Source: Girardinichthys multiradiatus (lineage: Eukaryota > Chordata > Actinopteri > Cyprinodontiformes > Goodeidae). From it: DNA of 64,000 nt. The stretch covers positions 25,812,144 to 25,876,143 of the forward strand of contig NC_061806.1 in NCBI RefSeq assembly GCF_021462225.1, written 5' to 3'. Made by a program: the position numbers and the translations under genes. Under the pieces are notes generated by a model. It worked only from the letters and a program-made list of their open reading frames with translations. It did no database searches and was not told the DNA's origin. Positions 35,418 through 55,900 of the stretch are shown here, one piece after another (the first letter of the stretch is position 1; each line of letters starts with the position of its first letter).

Positions 35418-36982
35418 CAGGTCCTTCTCAAAAAATTAGCATATTGTGATAAAGTTCATTATTTTCCATAATGTCATGATGAAAATTTAACATTCATATA
35501 TTTTAGATTCATTGCACACTAACTGAAATATTTCAGGTCTTTTATTGTCTTAATATGGATGATTTTGGCATACAGCTCATGAAAACCCAAAATTCCTATC
35601 TCACAAAATTAGCATATCATTAAAAGGGTCTCTAAATGAGCTATGAACCTAATCATCTGAATCAACGAGTTAACTCTAAACACCTGCAAAAGATTCCTGA
35701 GGCCTTTAAAACTCTCAGCCTGGTTCATCACTCAAAACCCCAATCATGGGTAAGACTGCCGACCTGACTGCTGTCCAGAAGGCCACTATTGACACCCTCA
35801 AGCAAGAGGGTAAGACACAGAAAGAAATTTCTGAACGAATAGGCTGTTCCCAGAGTGCTGTATCAAGGCACCTCAGTGGGAAGTCTGTGGGAAGGAAAAT
35901 GTGTGGCAGAAAACGCTGCACAACGAGAAGAGGTGACCGGACCCTGAGGAAGATTGTGGAGAAGGGCCGATTCCAGACCTTGGGGGACCTGCGGAAGCAG
36001 TGGACTGAGTCTGGAGTAGAAACATCCAGAGCCACCGTGCACAGGCGTGTGCAGGAAATGGGCTACAGGTGCCGCATTCCCCAGACCTGGGCTACAGAGA
36101 AGCAGCACTGGACTGTTGCTCAGTGGTCCAAAGTACTTTTTTCGGATGAAAGCAAATTCTGCATGTAATTCGGAAATCAAGGTGCCAGAGTCCAGAGGAA
36201 GACTGGGGAGAAGGAAATGCCAAAAGGCCAGAAGTCCAGTGTCAAGTACCCACAGTCAGTGATGGTCTGGGGTGCTGTGCCAGCTGCTGGTGTTGGTCCA
36301 CTGTGTTTTATCAAGGGCAGGGTCAATGCAGCTAGCTATCAGGAGATTTTGGAGCACTTCATGCTTCCATCTGCTGAAAAGCTTTATGGAGATGAAGATT
36401 TCATTTTTCAGCATGACCTGGCACCTGCTCACAGTGCCAAAACCACTGGTAAATGGTTTACTGACCATGGTATCACTGTGCTCAATTGGCCTGCCAACTC
36501 TCCTGACCTGAACCCCATAGAGAATCTGTGGGATATTGTGAAGAGAACGTTGAGAGACTCAAGACCCAACACTCTGGATGAGCTAAAGGCCGCTATCAAA
36601 GCATCCTGGGCCTCCATAAGACCTCAGTGCCACAGGCTGATTGCCTCCATGCCACGCCGCATTGAAGCAGTCATTTCTGCAAAAGGATTCCCGACCAAGT
36701 ATTGAGTGCATAACTGTACATGATTATTTGAAGGTTGACGTTTTTTGTATTAAAAACACTTTTTTTTTATTGGTCGGATGAAATATGCTAATTTTGTGAG
36801 ATAGGAATTTGGGGTTTTCATGAGCTGTATGCCAAAATCATCCGTATTAAGACAATAAAAGACCTGAAATATTTCAGTTAGTGTGCAATGAATCTAAAAT
36901 ATATGAATGTTAAATTTTCATCATTACATTATAGAAAATAATGAACTTTATCACAATATGCTAATTTTTTGAGAAGGACCTG
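35418..36982 (+). mobile_element. Nearly intact Tc1-like transposon with long inverted repeats
   Basis: 1565 bp between TA duplications (35416-35417 and 36983-36984). Terminal inverted repeats of roughly 200 bp begin CAGGTCCTTCTCAAAAAATT and are very well matched, with an inner repeat of the same end motif (CACAAAATTAGCATAT). Contains one transposase frame with a single stop. Intergenic, between the antifreeze-like gene and lix1l. Confidence 0.95.
35746..36705 (+). pseudogene. Tc1-like transposase with one premature stop
   Basis: One 960-base frame, 319 codons, broken only by TAA at 36166-36168, next to the first catalytic region (LFSDESKF). N-terminal helix-turn-helix motifs (MGKTADLTAVQKATIDTLKQ and KEISERIGCSQSAVSRHLSG) precede the catalytic core, with D in FQHDLAPAH and E in SPDLNPIENLW. 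It ends in PTKY and a normal stop. Without the nonsense codon the frame is open from start to end, pointing to a young insertion. Confidence 0.92.
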
Positions 36983-36984
36983 TA

Positions 36985-37680
36985 TTTGTAGTGGTTCATT
37001 TTACCTACCAGATCTCAAAAACTGCCATGTACAAACAATGTGTTGTGAACATGTTCCATTTAGTTTGTGAATGTACAAAATGCTATGAAATGCATTGTTG
37101 TTGGCAGTACTGTTAATAGCAGTTTGCCAAGTTACTCAGCATACAGTTAAAGTTCTGATTTCTAATTGTAAATGAAATGCAGCGTAGCAGCCATGTTGGA
37201 TTTTGAAGTAAGGGTTGGTGAGAAACGCCCTTCCAAAGTTGCAATTCTGAATTCAGGAGGGGTGATTAAGTTGAGTTTCTTCTGACAGGGAGCTTGGAAA
37301 CTCTGACCTCCAAGTACAAGTGGAAGTCAGATCTAGGAATAATTTTACCCAGCTGGGATTTCTGACTTCCAGGTGGGAGATGTTGAATAGAACACCCTTT
37401 GTCCACTGGGTCCACATGTTTTCTTAAGATGAGAAATTGCTGTAAAGCAAATGATGCAAACACTGGACTTCCATGCATATTTGTTTATCAACTGGTATTA
37501 ATGATGAACTTACGCTGACTCTACTATATTGTAATAAAGACTGAATTGCACTGTGTGTAAATGGACTAGAAGATTTGACTGTTAAAAACTGAATTGATCT
37601 GGACTGAACTGGAGCAAAGTGGAAGATATTAAGTGATGTGATAAACAAAGTAATCTGACTAAATACAGTTTTCAGATAAC
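36985..37680. other. Intergenic, nothing recognised
   Basis: AT-rich flank between the Tc1-like element and an older remnant. No supported feature. Confidence 0.4.
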
Positions 37681-37689
37681 AAAAGCTAT

Positions 37690-38310
37690 CCAGATTAATC
37701 TAGCCTTACATGTGGAATCAGTAAATTCCTTGTATAGACCCTGTTTGACAACATGAAGTAGGCTAAAAGATCTCAAAAGCAGCACATTATGCCCCTGTCT
37801 AAAGAAACAGATAAGAAAACAAAGTCATTGGCATCTATCCATCTGAAGAGGGTTTCAAAGCCATTTCTAAAGGTTTGGTACTCCATTGAACCAAAGTGAG
37901 AGGCATCAGTTAAAGATCTTCTCAGGAGTGGCCAGCCTACCAAAATTACTCCAAGAGCGCATCTACAACTCTTCAGCAGGTTTAAAAAGGGCCCTGAACA
38001 ACATAAAACACTGCAGACCTCGCTGGCCTCAGTTAAGGATCTTCTAAATGGAGGTTCAGGTGTGGCCTAGTCAAACTCCAAAGTTAAATCCAATTCAAAA
38101 CTTGTGGCCTGACCTTAAACAGGCTGTTTATGCTTAGAACCCATTGAATGTGGCTGAATTAAAACAATTCTAAAAGAAAAGTGGGCCAGGATTATTCCAT
38201 GGTGATGTGAAAGGCTCACTACCAGCTATCACAAATGCCCAATGACAGTTGTTGCCAACAAGGGCTGCACAACCTTTTGCACAAATCAATTAAATTATCA
38301 TTTGGAAATG
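37690..38310 (+). mobile_element. Decayed DNA-transposon remnant
   Basis: Reads in pieces on the plus strand as the C-terminal half of a Tc1-superfamily transposase (AAACTCCAAAGTTAAATCCA for the SPDLNP region; TATCACAAATGCCCAATGAC and GTTGTTGCCAACAAGGGC near the end) with many disruptions. No clear termini. Confidence 0.5.
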
Positions 38311-38559
38311 GCTTTTTCTATTTACTTTTTGTGTACTGTTTGTATAGTATTTTTTAGATTGCATCTGTTGTGATAACCTGATAGTTGTAAATACAAATGG
38401 AGCTCACTTTTATTTTGACTGTCAAAATGAGGGGAGAATCCATTGACTGAACAAGATTTCTGGGATTTTTTTTCGTTAAAAAAAAAAAAAAAACCTTTTG
38501 GAAAATAAAGCAATGTGGCATCTAACGTGGAATGGCAAAAAATCTGACTAGCTGAAGAA

Positions 38560-46481
<7,922 letters not shown>

Positions 46482-49400
46482 AACAAACCCCTCACAACGC
46501 CGCAGGATTCCTTGGAAACAGTGTTGATCACTTTTTAAGATGTGTTTTGTAACGAGGATCAGGTAATCGGCTTTCAGCTTACTTTTTGTTAAGGAAAGAA
46601 AAACTTGTATCTAAACTCTTTGTGCCTAGTGATCACAGGTTGCTTTTATTTTATTTGTCTGTTTAGAAAACCTGCATGGCATAAGAGTGTGAATAGGGGG
46701 TTTTACATTTTTTTTTAACGTTTTTATATTTTAAAGGCCATCAATTGCCAAAAACAGAGGTCAGGAAAATACATTCCCTCAATTCAGGAAACCGTGCGCT
46801 TGGATTTGTTAAAAATGTTGATCTCCATGCCTAGCAGATGTGTTATGTTGGTTTCCAGCGTGGATTTGATAGAGTGAATAAAAGTCACAAGTGTCAGATT
46901 GAGACTCAGTATCAGCAAGTAAAAGATTTGGATCAGGAGCATAGAAAATAACTTTCATATGCCTAGTTTGACTTGTTAATTAGTTGGTAATTCTTGAGTT
47001 TTCAAACTCCACTAAACAATGATGTTCTCAAACAGTATGATTTCTGATGGAAAATCTGTGCACCAAGTTTTCCGAACTGAAGACATTTCTGATTTCTGAA
47101 GATGAAACCTGTTTCCAGAGCACTTTTTTAATGGAACCAGGGCAGTTTTCCGAGGTCACATTTCACCCATCTCTGTCTCCACTGCATTTACAAGAGTAAA
47201 ACCAGCTTATCAAGGTGCTTTTGATATTACCCTGAACCTTCTGGGTGGACCTTTTTGGCAGAAGGATGTTAATTAGTTCAAAGAATCGATTATAATTTCA
47301 GATTTTTTTTTTTTCTTGCAAAGGTGGACCTTTTTCTCCTCTCTCTCCCACTCAGGTGGCTGAGCAGTTTCAAATTTCCCCCAAGTTTGACAGTTTTTAT
47401 TTTTTACGTTTAGAACATAACCGCTGTGATGCAGTATGTAATTAATGCCCTGAAATCGCTGTGTCCTACTGCAGTCTGGAGCAGCCTCTCCCAATGTTGA
47501 AGCGAGTTTTAAAATTACGTTGGCAAACATCTGTACACCCGGAAGTTGACAGATTTATCTGGTTATACATCCATATAATTGTGGTTGTGACAACGCTCCG
47601 GTAAGCAGTAGCTGCTGAGGTTGAGTGACAATGTTGGCATCGGTGGGCATGTTTTACATAAACAGCCTGGCAGTCAAAAGGCAGATGAAAAACAGCTCAT
47701 TGGAGATTGAGGGTTCAGGGTAACTAGGTTCTGAGTGATAAAGGTTCAGGGTAGCATCATTCAAGCAAGCCTTAAAGGAACAGATTTTTTCAACAGCTGT
47801 TTTTTTATTTCAACCCCTGACACCTGGCGGGCTGTGTAGCATTTACTCAAAGTGAACATAGAGAAACAAAATCTTGTGATTGATCAGTGAATGTAAGGGT
47901 CTCAGATTACCCATAAACCCCACCATACATGATACCTGGATCCAGCCAGTTCTTGAATACCGTAAATGTGATCTGTATCGTAAACACAACCATAGAGAGG
48001 ACCACATTATCTAAACAATTTTCTCAAACTAAAGTTTTAAAAATTAATTATTAGCATATGAGGAAACCTCAGTATATGGGTACTTTTGACTCTGACAGCA
48101 CAGTTTTTACAAAAATCACACAGAGAAGCAAGTCTTTGTTGTGTTTTGGTGTTTTTGTGTGTGAACAATTTTGGTTGTTTTAGAGCTTTTTATATGATTT
48201 GTTGGCCTGACACTAGCCGAATGTATATTATAGCGTGCTATCAACTTTATAACTGGCAAAGCAATGCTGTTACAATATAATAGGTCATTTTTACAGCAAT
48301 GCAAAGTTTAAAAAGTCAGTGCTCAGCAAGTGTAAAATAAAAATGGATTGTCTTGCCATGTTTGGGACGTAGAAAATAAAAGTCAGAATATTAGCTTGGA
48401 CCTGAATATTTTTGTTTGTTTTTCTGTTTATGTTGAAGATACTCGAAGCAGAATTTATATTTTAGACCATTTGAAGCCAGTAGATGATAATTAAGTTGAC
48501 CTCTTTATATATTTTTGTTTCTGAAATATATATCTACATGCTAGAAAGATGAAGACATTTCAACGCATGTAAACAAGGAGAGTGTTTAGGTGATAAATTG
48601 TGGCTCAAGCTTAAGAAAAATGTGGTTCAGAAGCAAGCAACGTAAAACAGGAGGGATTCACAGTTTCGGCTGCTGAATGCTAAATCACCAACAGCTGAAA
48701 CTTGTTAGCTTAATTTTTTTAGGTGACGGCAAATTAAAAACATAAGAAGAAAAGTGTTTTTAAAGTCTGAGTGGTTGTTATTCGGTTTGCCTTTCCTCTG
48801 AGATTATTTTTCTTTTATTAAATTGGAAACATTTGTGTTAAGACCTGTAAAACACTAAAACGTTTAATAAAAATTAATGACACCAACCTAGAGCCAGAGG
48901 CCAGCAAGCCTACTTTAGGCTACAAGGTAGAATTAGTTTGAACACAAAGGTAAAGCTGAAAAATACAATGTATATATAATTTCCTTGTTTGAATTGGTAA
49001 CTTCCTGTAGTCTTTGTTTATTGCCTGACGGCTGGTCCTGTTTGCCTTTACAGAAACATAGTATTTTCTACATCCTTCCATTGGATTACGAGGGATTTTT
49101 TAAAGCATTTTCAGTATTGTATTCATTAGAGTAAAATAAAAACATTTAACTCTATGTGCCGAATTCCATTTTATATGCCACAGTTTTAGTTTTATTAGGT
49201 TTTTGGTTCTGTAAATTTCCACGTTTGCTTAAGCGATATTCAGTGTGTGGGTTTTCAATGATTTGTTCAAAAAAGAGAAAGGTTAATTATAAGTGAAAAA
49301 AACAAACTGTTTCATGGAGCTCTTAAATGAATGAGACCTTGATTTATTTTTCTTCCTTTTGTTTTTGTAAAGAAGATGCCCATTAAACGTTGTCTTTTAT

Positions 49401-49720
49401 ACGAGCCAATACAAAATATCGTCATACAAAGGCCTGTTATTTCACTTTTTTTATACTCATTCAAGATTTTTTTGAAGTTAATATTCCGTTCATACGCATT
49501 TTATAAATGAAAGAACTATTTTTTGGTGTTTTTATGTCTTGGGTTTCATGCATGATGTTTTAGGTTTTGTTTTTGTATGTTTCATGTTCTATATTCAGTA
49601 TTGTTTTATAAAAATTGTTCTTTGAGGCCTAATTGTGTGTATTTTATATGAACTTTTGGTATTCCGTGTTTATACTTTTAGTAGATTTATATCAATACAT
49701 AATAAATCAGTTAATAAAAA
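46482..49720 (+). other. lix1l: Probable long 3' UTR of lix1l
   Basis: 3.2 kb after the stop without recognisable mobile elements, which contrasts with the introns. Possible poly(A) signals: AATAAA at 46877-46882 (short form) and two near 49700-49720 (long form). Such length fits the long 3' UTR of vertebrate LIX1L. The long form is inferred; part could be plain intergenic DNA. Confidence 0.45.
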
Positions 49721-49879
49721 AAAGTTGTGGCTTTGTCCTTTTTTCTGTTATCTCCCAAAAAGCTGGGTGTAAACCCAGTACAATTAGATAATTGTAGTAT
49801 CTTCACAACAAATTTTTTGAAGCCGTAAATAGTTTGTTACATGGATAATTTATATTTATAAATCCTTGTTTCTTTACAT

Positions 49880-49905
49880 TTTATTTTATTTTATTTTATT
49901 TTGAA
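49880..49905. repeat. Short (TTTTA)n repeat
   Basis: Four to five ATTTT/TTTTA units just before the GC-rich sf3b4 promoter. Confidence 0.8.
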
Positions 49906-49921
49906 GTTTTCTCCGCACATC

Positions 49922-49976
49922 AGCGGAAGTGGCGGGGCTTCCGCTTTCGACGCGTTACCGGCATTGGTCATTCAAC
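49922..49976 (+). promoter_or_regulatory. sf3b4: sf3b4 promoter: ETS sites, CCAAT box, no TATA
   Basis: Two ETS-type motifs in opposite direction (CGGAAGT at 49924-49930; CTTCCG at 49938-49943), an inverted CCAAT (ATTGG, 49963-49967) and a start codon inside a CAACATGGCGGC context that also fits a YY1 site. Typical of a compact TATA-less housekeeping promoter with a very short 5' UTR. It sits within about 250 bp of the last lix1l poly(A) signal. Confidence 0.55.
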
Positions 49977-52900
49977 ATGGCGGCGGGACCAATTTCGGAA
50001 AGAAATCAAGGTAATTTTACCATTTAGAGATGTTTTTGATACATATCGCTTCCCTGTATTGAAATGTCCGTATGGTTAAATCTTTTAACTGTTGCTTTGC
50101 TGATTTTTTTATCATCGTTTTTCTCAGCAGTTAATGGAAAACAATCGCTCGAACACATGGAGGTGTTTAAGTCTTGTTAGCTTAGCTTTTCCTTGTTGGC
50201 TTTTGTATCCAGAGTAAGAAATGCAATTAAATGTTACTTCGAACTTAAGCGTACTGGAGTTTCAGGTGATAATGTACGTTGTGGAAACATTAGACCTTAC
50301 TGCTTTTTGGCATATAAAGTTAGCTTAGAGAGCTAGCAACGTGATAGCAGTTAGCACAACTCGGCAGCCTTGGTAGGTAAACAATCTTTAGCTTATGTAC
50401 AGTATGTTACTAAATGATGAATTATACTGCTTGTAATTTAATAAAAAATATGTTCAGATTACTTTTAAAGTCCTATGTCGAGTAAAATTTATTTAAAAGA
50501 GCACGGACAATACTTTTCCTCATGTATGTTTTGAAGTGAAGATAGTTACTGCATATTAAAAGCAGAAATTGTGTTGGTAAAGATTTGAAAAGTTGTAACC
50601 CAAAACAGAATATTGATCACTAAACAGGATTGCAACACTTAATTTGAAAAATTGTGCTGTGGAACTTTAGAAAATCCTGTTTGAATTTTTGTCCTTTTTA
50701 AAAGAAAATTTAGTTACACTTAGAAATGAAGATACAATTTTGTTCGGTTCTTTTATGGACACCCAATGTTTCCTGGAGCTTTAGAGGCATTTCAAATCAG
50801 TTGGTTTTTGTATAAAATACTTGAAAACAGTAACAGACTTTATGTTTAATGTAAACAATTCTTCTAATCTTCAAGTCAATGAAACACACGTTTCTGGATC
50901 AAAAGTTTAGTATTTTCCTCAGGCTATGATACCTACAGGAATGAAAAAAGTACACAATCTATCATCAAATCACAATTGTGCAATATCGTGATTGCAAATG
51001 ACTCCAAAATTTGATAGGCTAAATCCCAACAGCAGACAACAGGATGGTTTTAATTGGACTCCATGGCCAGTATTGTAATAGAAAATCCAGAAATTATTGC
51101 CAAAACTGCAGCAGTGGATCATTTTTGTAATTTCTAAAACTAATTACGTGTTTTTTTTAGCTCTTGATGGCAGTGGGGTTTTTTAATCTCTTACACAAAG
51201 AACAATAGTATTTTTATTTCATTTTAATTTGTCCTAAATCCCTTTGGTATGTGACTACGAGACATTTGTTTTCTGAGATGTGTGATAAAGCTTAAAACTG
51301 TGATTGGTGCCAAGCTAGCAGGAAAGGCTTTTTTTGGTGAAAGAAAGAAGAGTCCCATTCAAAATAAAAATAAAAAGTACAACCAAAATAAACAAAAGTC
51401 TAAATGCAATACTGTCTTTCTGTAAGATGTTTGACCTAAAAATGTTTATCAATTTTCAGATGCAACTGTGTATGTCGGCGGCTTGGATGAGAAGGTGTCA
51501 GAGCCGTTACTGTGGGAGCTCTTCCTGCAGGCTGGTCCTGTGGTCAACACACACATGCCCAAAGACAGGGTCACTGGCCAACATCAAGGTCGGTGTCAGC
51601 TTGCAGTCTTTTTTTTTTTCCAGTGGAGATTAAAACATGTGAAAAGTTAATTCATTAGCGTGTATATATGATTTCTATGTCTAGAATATAGAAATATATA
51701 TTTGGTAATATTGTGGATGAAAAGAATATGATCTCAGTGCAGCCGAGAAAGCATCTGAAAGCTGCTGAAGAGCATTGATGGTTTGAACATGTAATGCATG
51801 GGACCGAATTAAGTTTTCCAAGAGTGTCTATGTTCTCTTTGGGTTCATAAGGTGATTAGTATTCCAGTGAGGAGAACTAAGTGAAGAGAAATATTGTCTG
51901 AGAATAGTAGCTTACAAGTATAACAAACCAGCAACCTACCCATGTGTTTTAAAAGTGCTCTGTGGTGAGTCCAGTCTGCCTGTATTTTACCACAAAGATG
52001 AAGAAACATTTACTTTAATGAAGCTCATGCAATTTGTCTCTATAAAGAATCTTTGGGGAAAGTCTAAGTGCCCATTCGATCCATTTTCTGTGTTGCGATT
52101 AAGAGGATACACATCCACATTGTCGCTATTGTCAAACACAATCTTCTGTCTGTGTAAAACAATAGACCATTGCACTCTCTGGTTCCAGACGTCATGTTAT
52201 CCATATGTTAATGGTTTTTGCATTTAAGAGAGGTCTAGCTCCAAAGGCTCTTTTTGTGTCACAAAAGTGAATTTTAACATAATACATCTTCCTTGTTTTA
52301 ACAACAGAAAGGCTGGTTGTGAGTTTTCTGTGTTTTTTGGCTCTGAACTATATTTTTTACCTTTCAGAATGACTGTGTCATTAAGAAATTTAACTGTTTT
52401 TATTTTTCCCAGGTTATGGCTTTGTGGAGTTCCTTAGTGAAGAGGATGCTGATTATGCCATAAAAATCATGAATATGATAAAGCTCTATGGCAAACCAAT
52501 TAGGGTCAATAAGGCCTCAGCACACAACAAAAACCTAGATGTTGGTGCAAACATCTTCATTGGTAATTTGGACCCGGAAATAGATGAAAAACTTCTCTAC
52601 GACACATTCAGTGCGTTTGGTGTGATCCTGCAAACGCCAAAGATCATGCGAGACCCAGACACGGGCAACTCTAAGGGTTACGCTTTCATCAATTTTGCCA
52701 GTTTTGATGCATCGGATGCAGCCATCGAGGCCATGAACGGCCAGTACCTCTGCAACAGACCCATCACAGTGTCATACGCCTTTAAAAAGGATTCCAAAGG
52801 AGAACGCCACGGCTCAGCCGCAGAGCGACTACTGGCTGCACAGAACCCCCTCTCCCAGGCGGACAGGCCGCACCAGCTGTTTGCGGATGCTCCGCCACCA

Positions 52901-55900
52901 CAGTCTGCACCAACACCAGTGCTGACTGCGATGGGAGCAGCAATGCCCATTCCAGGTATGACTCATGACCAAACTTTAGTGTTGAATTAAACCATTTGTA
53001 GTGTTTTGCACAACGTTTTTAGCCGAACATTTGTCCATCATTCACTTTGACTTTGTTTGGGTGCAGGTCTACCGCCTCCTGGTGCATTTCCTCCTCTTCC
53101 TCCCCCTGGGACAATGCCCCCTGCTATGGCCATGCCTCCAACAGCAGGAGTACCGGGTCCACCGGTTTCTGCTGGTGGACCTCCACCCGGACCACCACCG
53201 TTCCCTCATGCCAACATGCCTCCGGGTAAGACGTGGGGGTGGTTTGTTTATTAGCTACAGTAAATCCATGTAGAAATGTAAAAAAAAACAAAAAACGTTT
53301 TCTCGCTGGGTTGTGCCAGTCAGGATTCATGCGCTAGATTTGTAAAGAATGCATTACATAAAATCCCGCTTAAGCATTAAATGTTAGTAAAGCTCTATAT
53401 GATGTACAGGTACACATCAGAAAATTAAAATACTGCCTAAAATTGCAATATTTTTTGCCAGTCAACTCACGGAGTGAAACTTGTATATTATATAGAATCA
53501 TTATAGTTAGAGCAATATATTTAAAGCCTTTGTTTCTTGTCTTGTTTTGATGATTATGGCTTACAGGTAAAGAAAACCCAAAATTCAGTGTCTCAGAAAA
53601 TTGGAATATCACATTAGCCCAATCAAAAAATGGTGTTTTAAGCACCAAAGTCAGACTTCTGAAAAGTATGCCAATTTTTATGCACTCAGAACTTGGTTGG
53701 GCGTCCGCTTGCATTAATAAGTTCATCAATACTTTGAGGCACAGAGGCTGTCAGCCTGTGGTTCTGAGTTGGTGTAATGGAAGCCCAGGTTGCTTTGATA
53801 GCGGCCTTCAGGTCATCTAGCTTGTTGGGTCTGGTGTCTCTCAGTCCATACATTTTCTATGGGGTTCAGGTCAGAGGAGTTTGCTGGTCAATCAAGCACA
53901 GTAACACCATGGTCACTGAACCAGCTTTTCACACTGGACTTCAAGCAAGGTGGATTCGGTGCCTCTCCACTCTTCCTCCAGACTTTGGGACCTTGATTTA
54001 ATTAAAATGCAGAATTTACTTCAATCTGAAAACCAGACTTTGGACCATTGAGCCAACAGTCCAGTTCCTTTTCTCCTTAGCCCAGGTAAGACGCTTCTGA
54101 CATTGTGTGTAGTTCAGGAGTGGCTTGACACGAGGAATGCGGTATTTGTTGCCCAAGCCTAGCATTCATCTGTGTGTGGTTGCTCCTGATGCACTGACTT
54201 CACCCCCAAATTTTGAATGAATTTCACTTGACAATCCTCTAAAGGCTGCGACTCTCCCTGACTGAGATCATTTAGAGGCTCAGAAAACTTTTGCAGGTGT
54301 TTTGAGTTAATTAGCTAATTAGGGTGTGACACCACAAGTGTCAATAATAAACTTTTTTCGCAGTGTTCTAATTTTCTGAGACACTGAATTTTGGGTTTGC
54401 CACAATCATCAAAATTACAAGAAAGTCTTGGAATATATCACTCTATAAGTAATAATTTTATATAATATGAGTTTTACTTTCTGAGATGACTGGGAAAAAT
54501 GTTGCACTTTATGGAATATTATAACTTTCTGAGATTTGCTTTTTGAGATGTTTCCATGCCTTTAAACCTTGGTTAATATCCCCCTTATAAATAGCAACCA
54601 TGACTTTCTGCTACTAAAGGTATTTGGTTCCATATCAAGTAAATTAAACTAAAACATCATGTTTTGATTGTGTTCCACAGGTATGCCTCAGATGCCCATG
54701 CCGCCTCCTGCTCCTCCTGGCATGGTGCACCCTGCTCCTCCAGGGTCGGCCCAGCGAGCCCCGCTGCCCCCCAACATGCCCCCACCTCCAATGGGCATGC
54801 CTCCCAGAGCACCCTATGGACCTCCCATGGGTGAGCACTGTTGCCTCATCTCAAATCTTTGCTGCAAAATGTTTGGCATGCCATCGAGAGAAAAGGCTCT
54901 TAAAGTAGAAATAAATATAAAACTCACAGGGTCCTGGTTTTCTTTGCCTTAACACACCTGGCTGATATATTAGCTCATTAGCAGACTTCTGCAAAACTTG
55001 ACTTCCTGCTAGTGTTGCAGTTTAGCCATTTGATTCAAGGATGGGGTTTGAGAGCACTGCTTTAAACCATCCTCGTGTGTTCGTTGAGTGGTAATTTACA
55101 GTGAAACCTGTGGTTATTTATGCTGGGTGTAGATGGAGTTGGTGGTACTCCATCTGCTTACTTCAACAGAACCTGTTTAGCATATCTGACCAGAGTAACC
55201 TTGAATAGTAAGGAAATTGAATAACAAGCTGCCATAAATCTTGATTGCCTTTTGCAGGGGTCTCCAGCTTTAGTCCTTAAGAGCCGTGGTCCTGGAGGCT
55301 TTAGATGTATCCCTGGTCCAAAACACCTAAACAAGATGTTTGAGTTCCCTCCTCAGCATTGAACAGGGATACATCTGAAGGTCGCAGGACAGTGGCTTTC
55401 CAGGGCTGGAGATGGAGACCATCTCCGTGGGATTATTTTAATATGTGCGGTTGAGATTAAAACCTTTATGACTCAAAACCTCAAGGTAGAAAAGATGCTA
55501 AGAAGTGGGATTAGGACGTGTAAAATAGATTTATAGATCTTTTTTTTTCTCTCTTACATTTCTTGAAACACTCATGTAGAATTTCATACCTTTTCATAGT
55601 TAGACAGCTGTGGATAAATTGATATACATGACAGCATGCTCTTGTTTTATTAGATAGGTGGTCCCTTTTTTTCAGAGCTGAGCCAGGCACATTTTTCAAC
55701 ATTCTTCTTCAGATAATGGCTTCCTGCTGCTCATTTTGGTTTTGTTTTGATGTGTAGTTCAGAGGTTAATACTCATTTGCTCACACACAGAACCCTAATC
55801 TGGTTCAGAAGAAATACTAAAGTCTTATGATAGTGGAGTGACCTGCAGATTAGAGCCTCAGTCAACAAGATTGTTTATTTCCAGCTAATTGGTTTATTTC

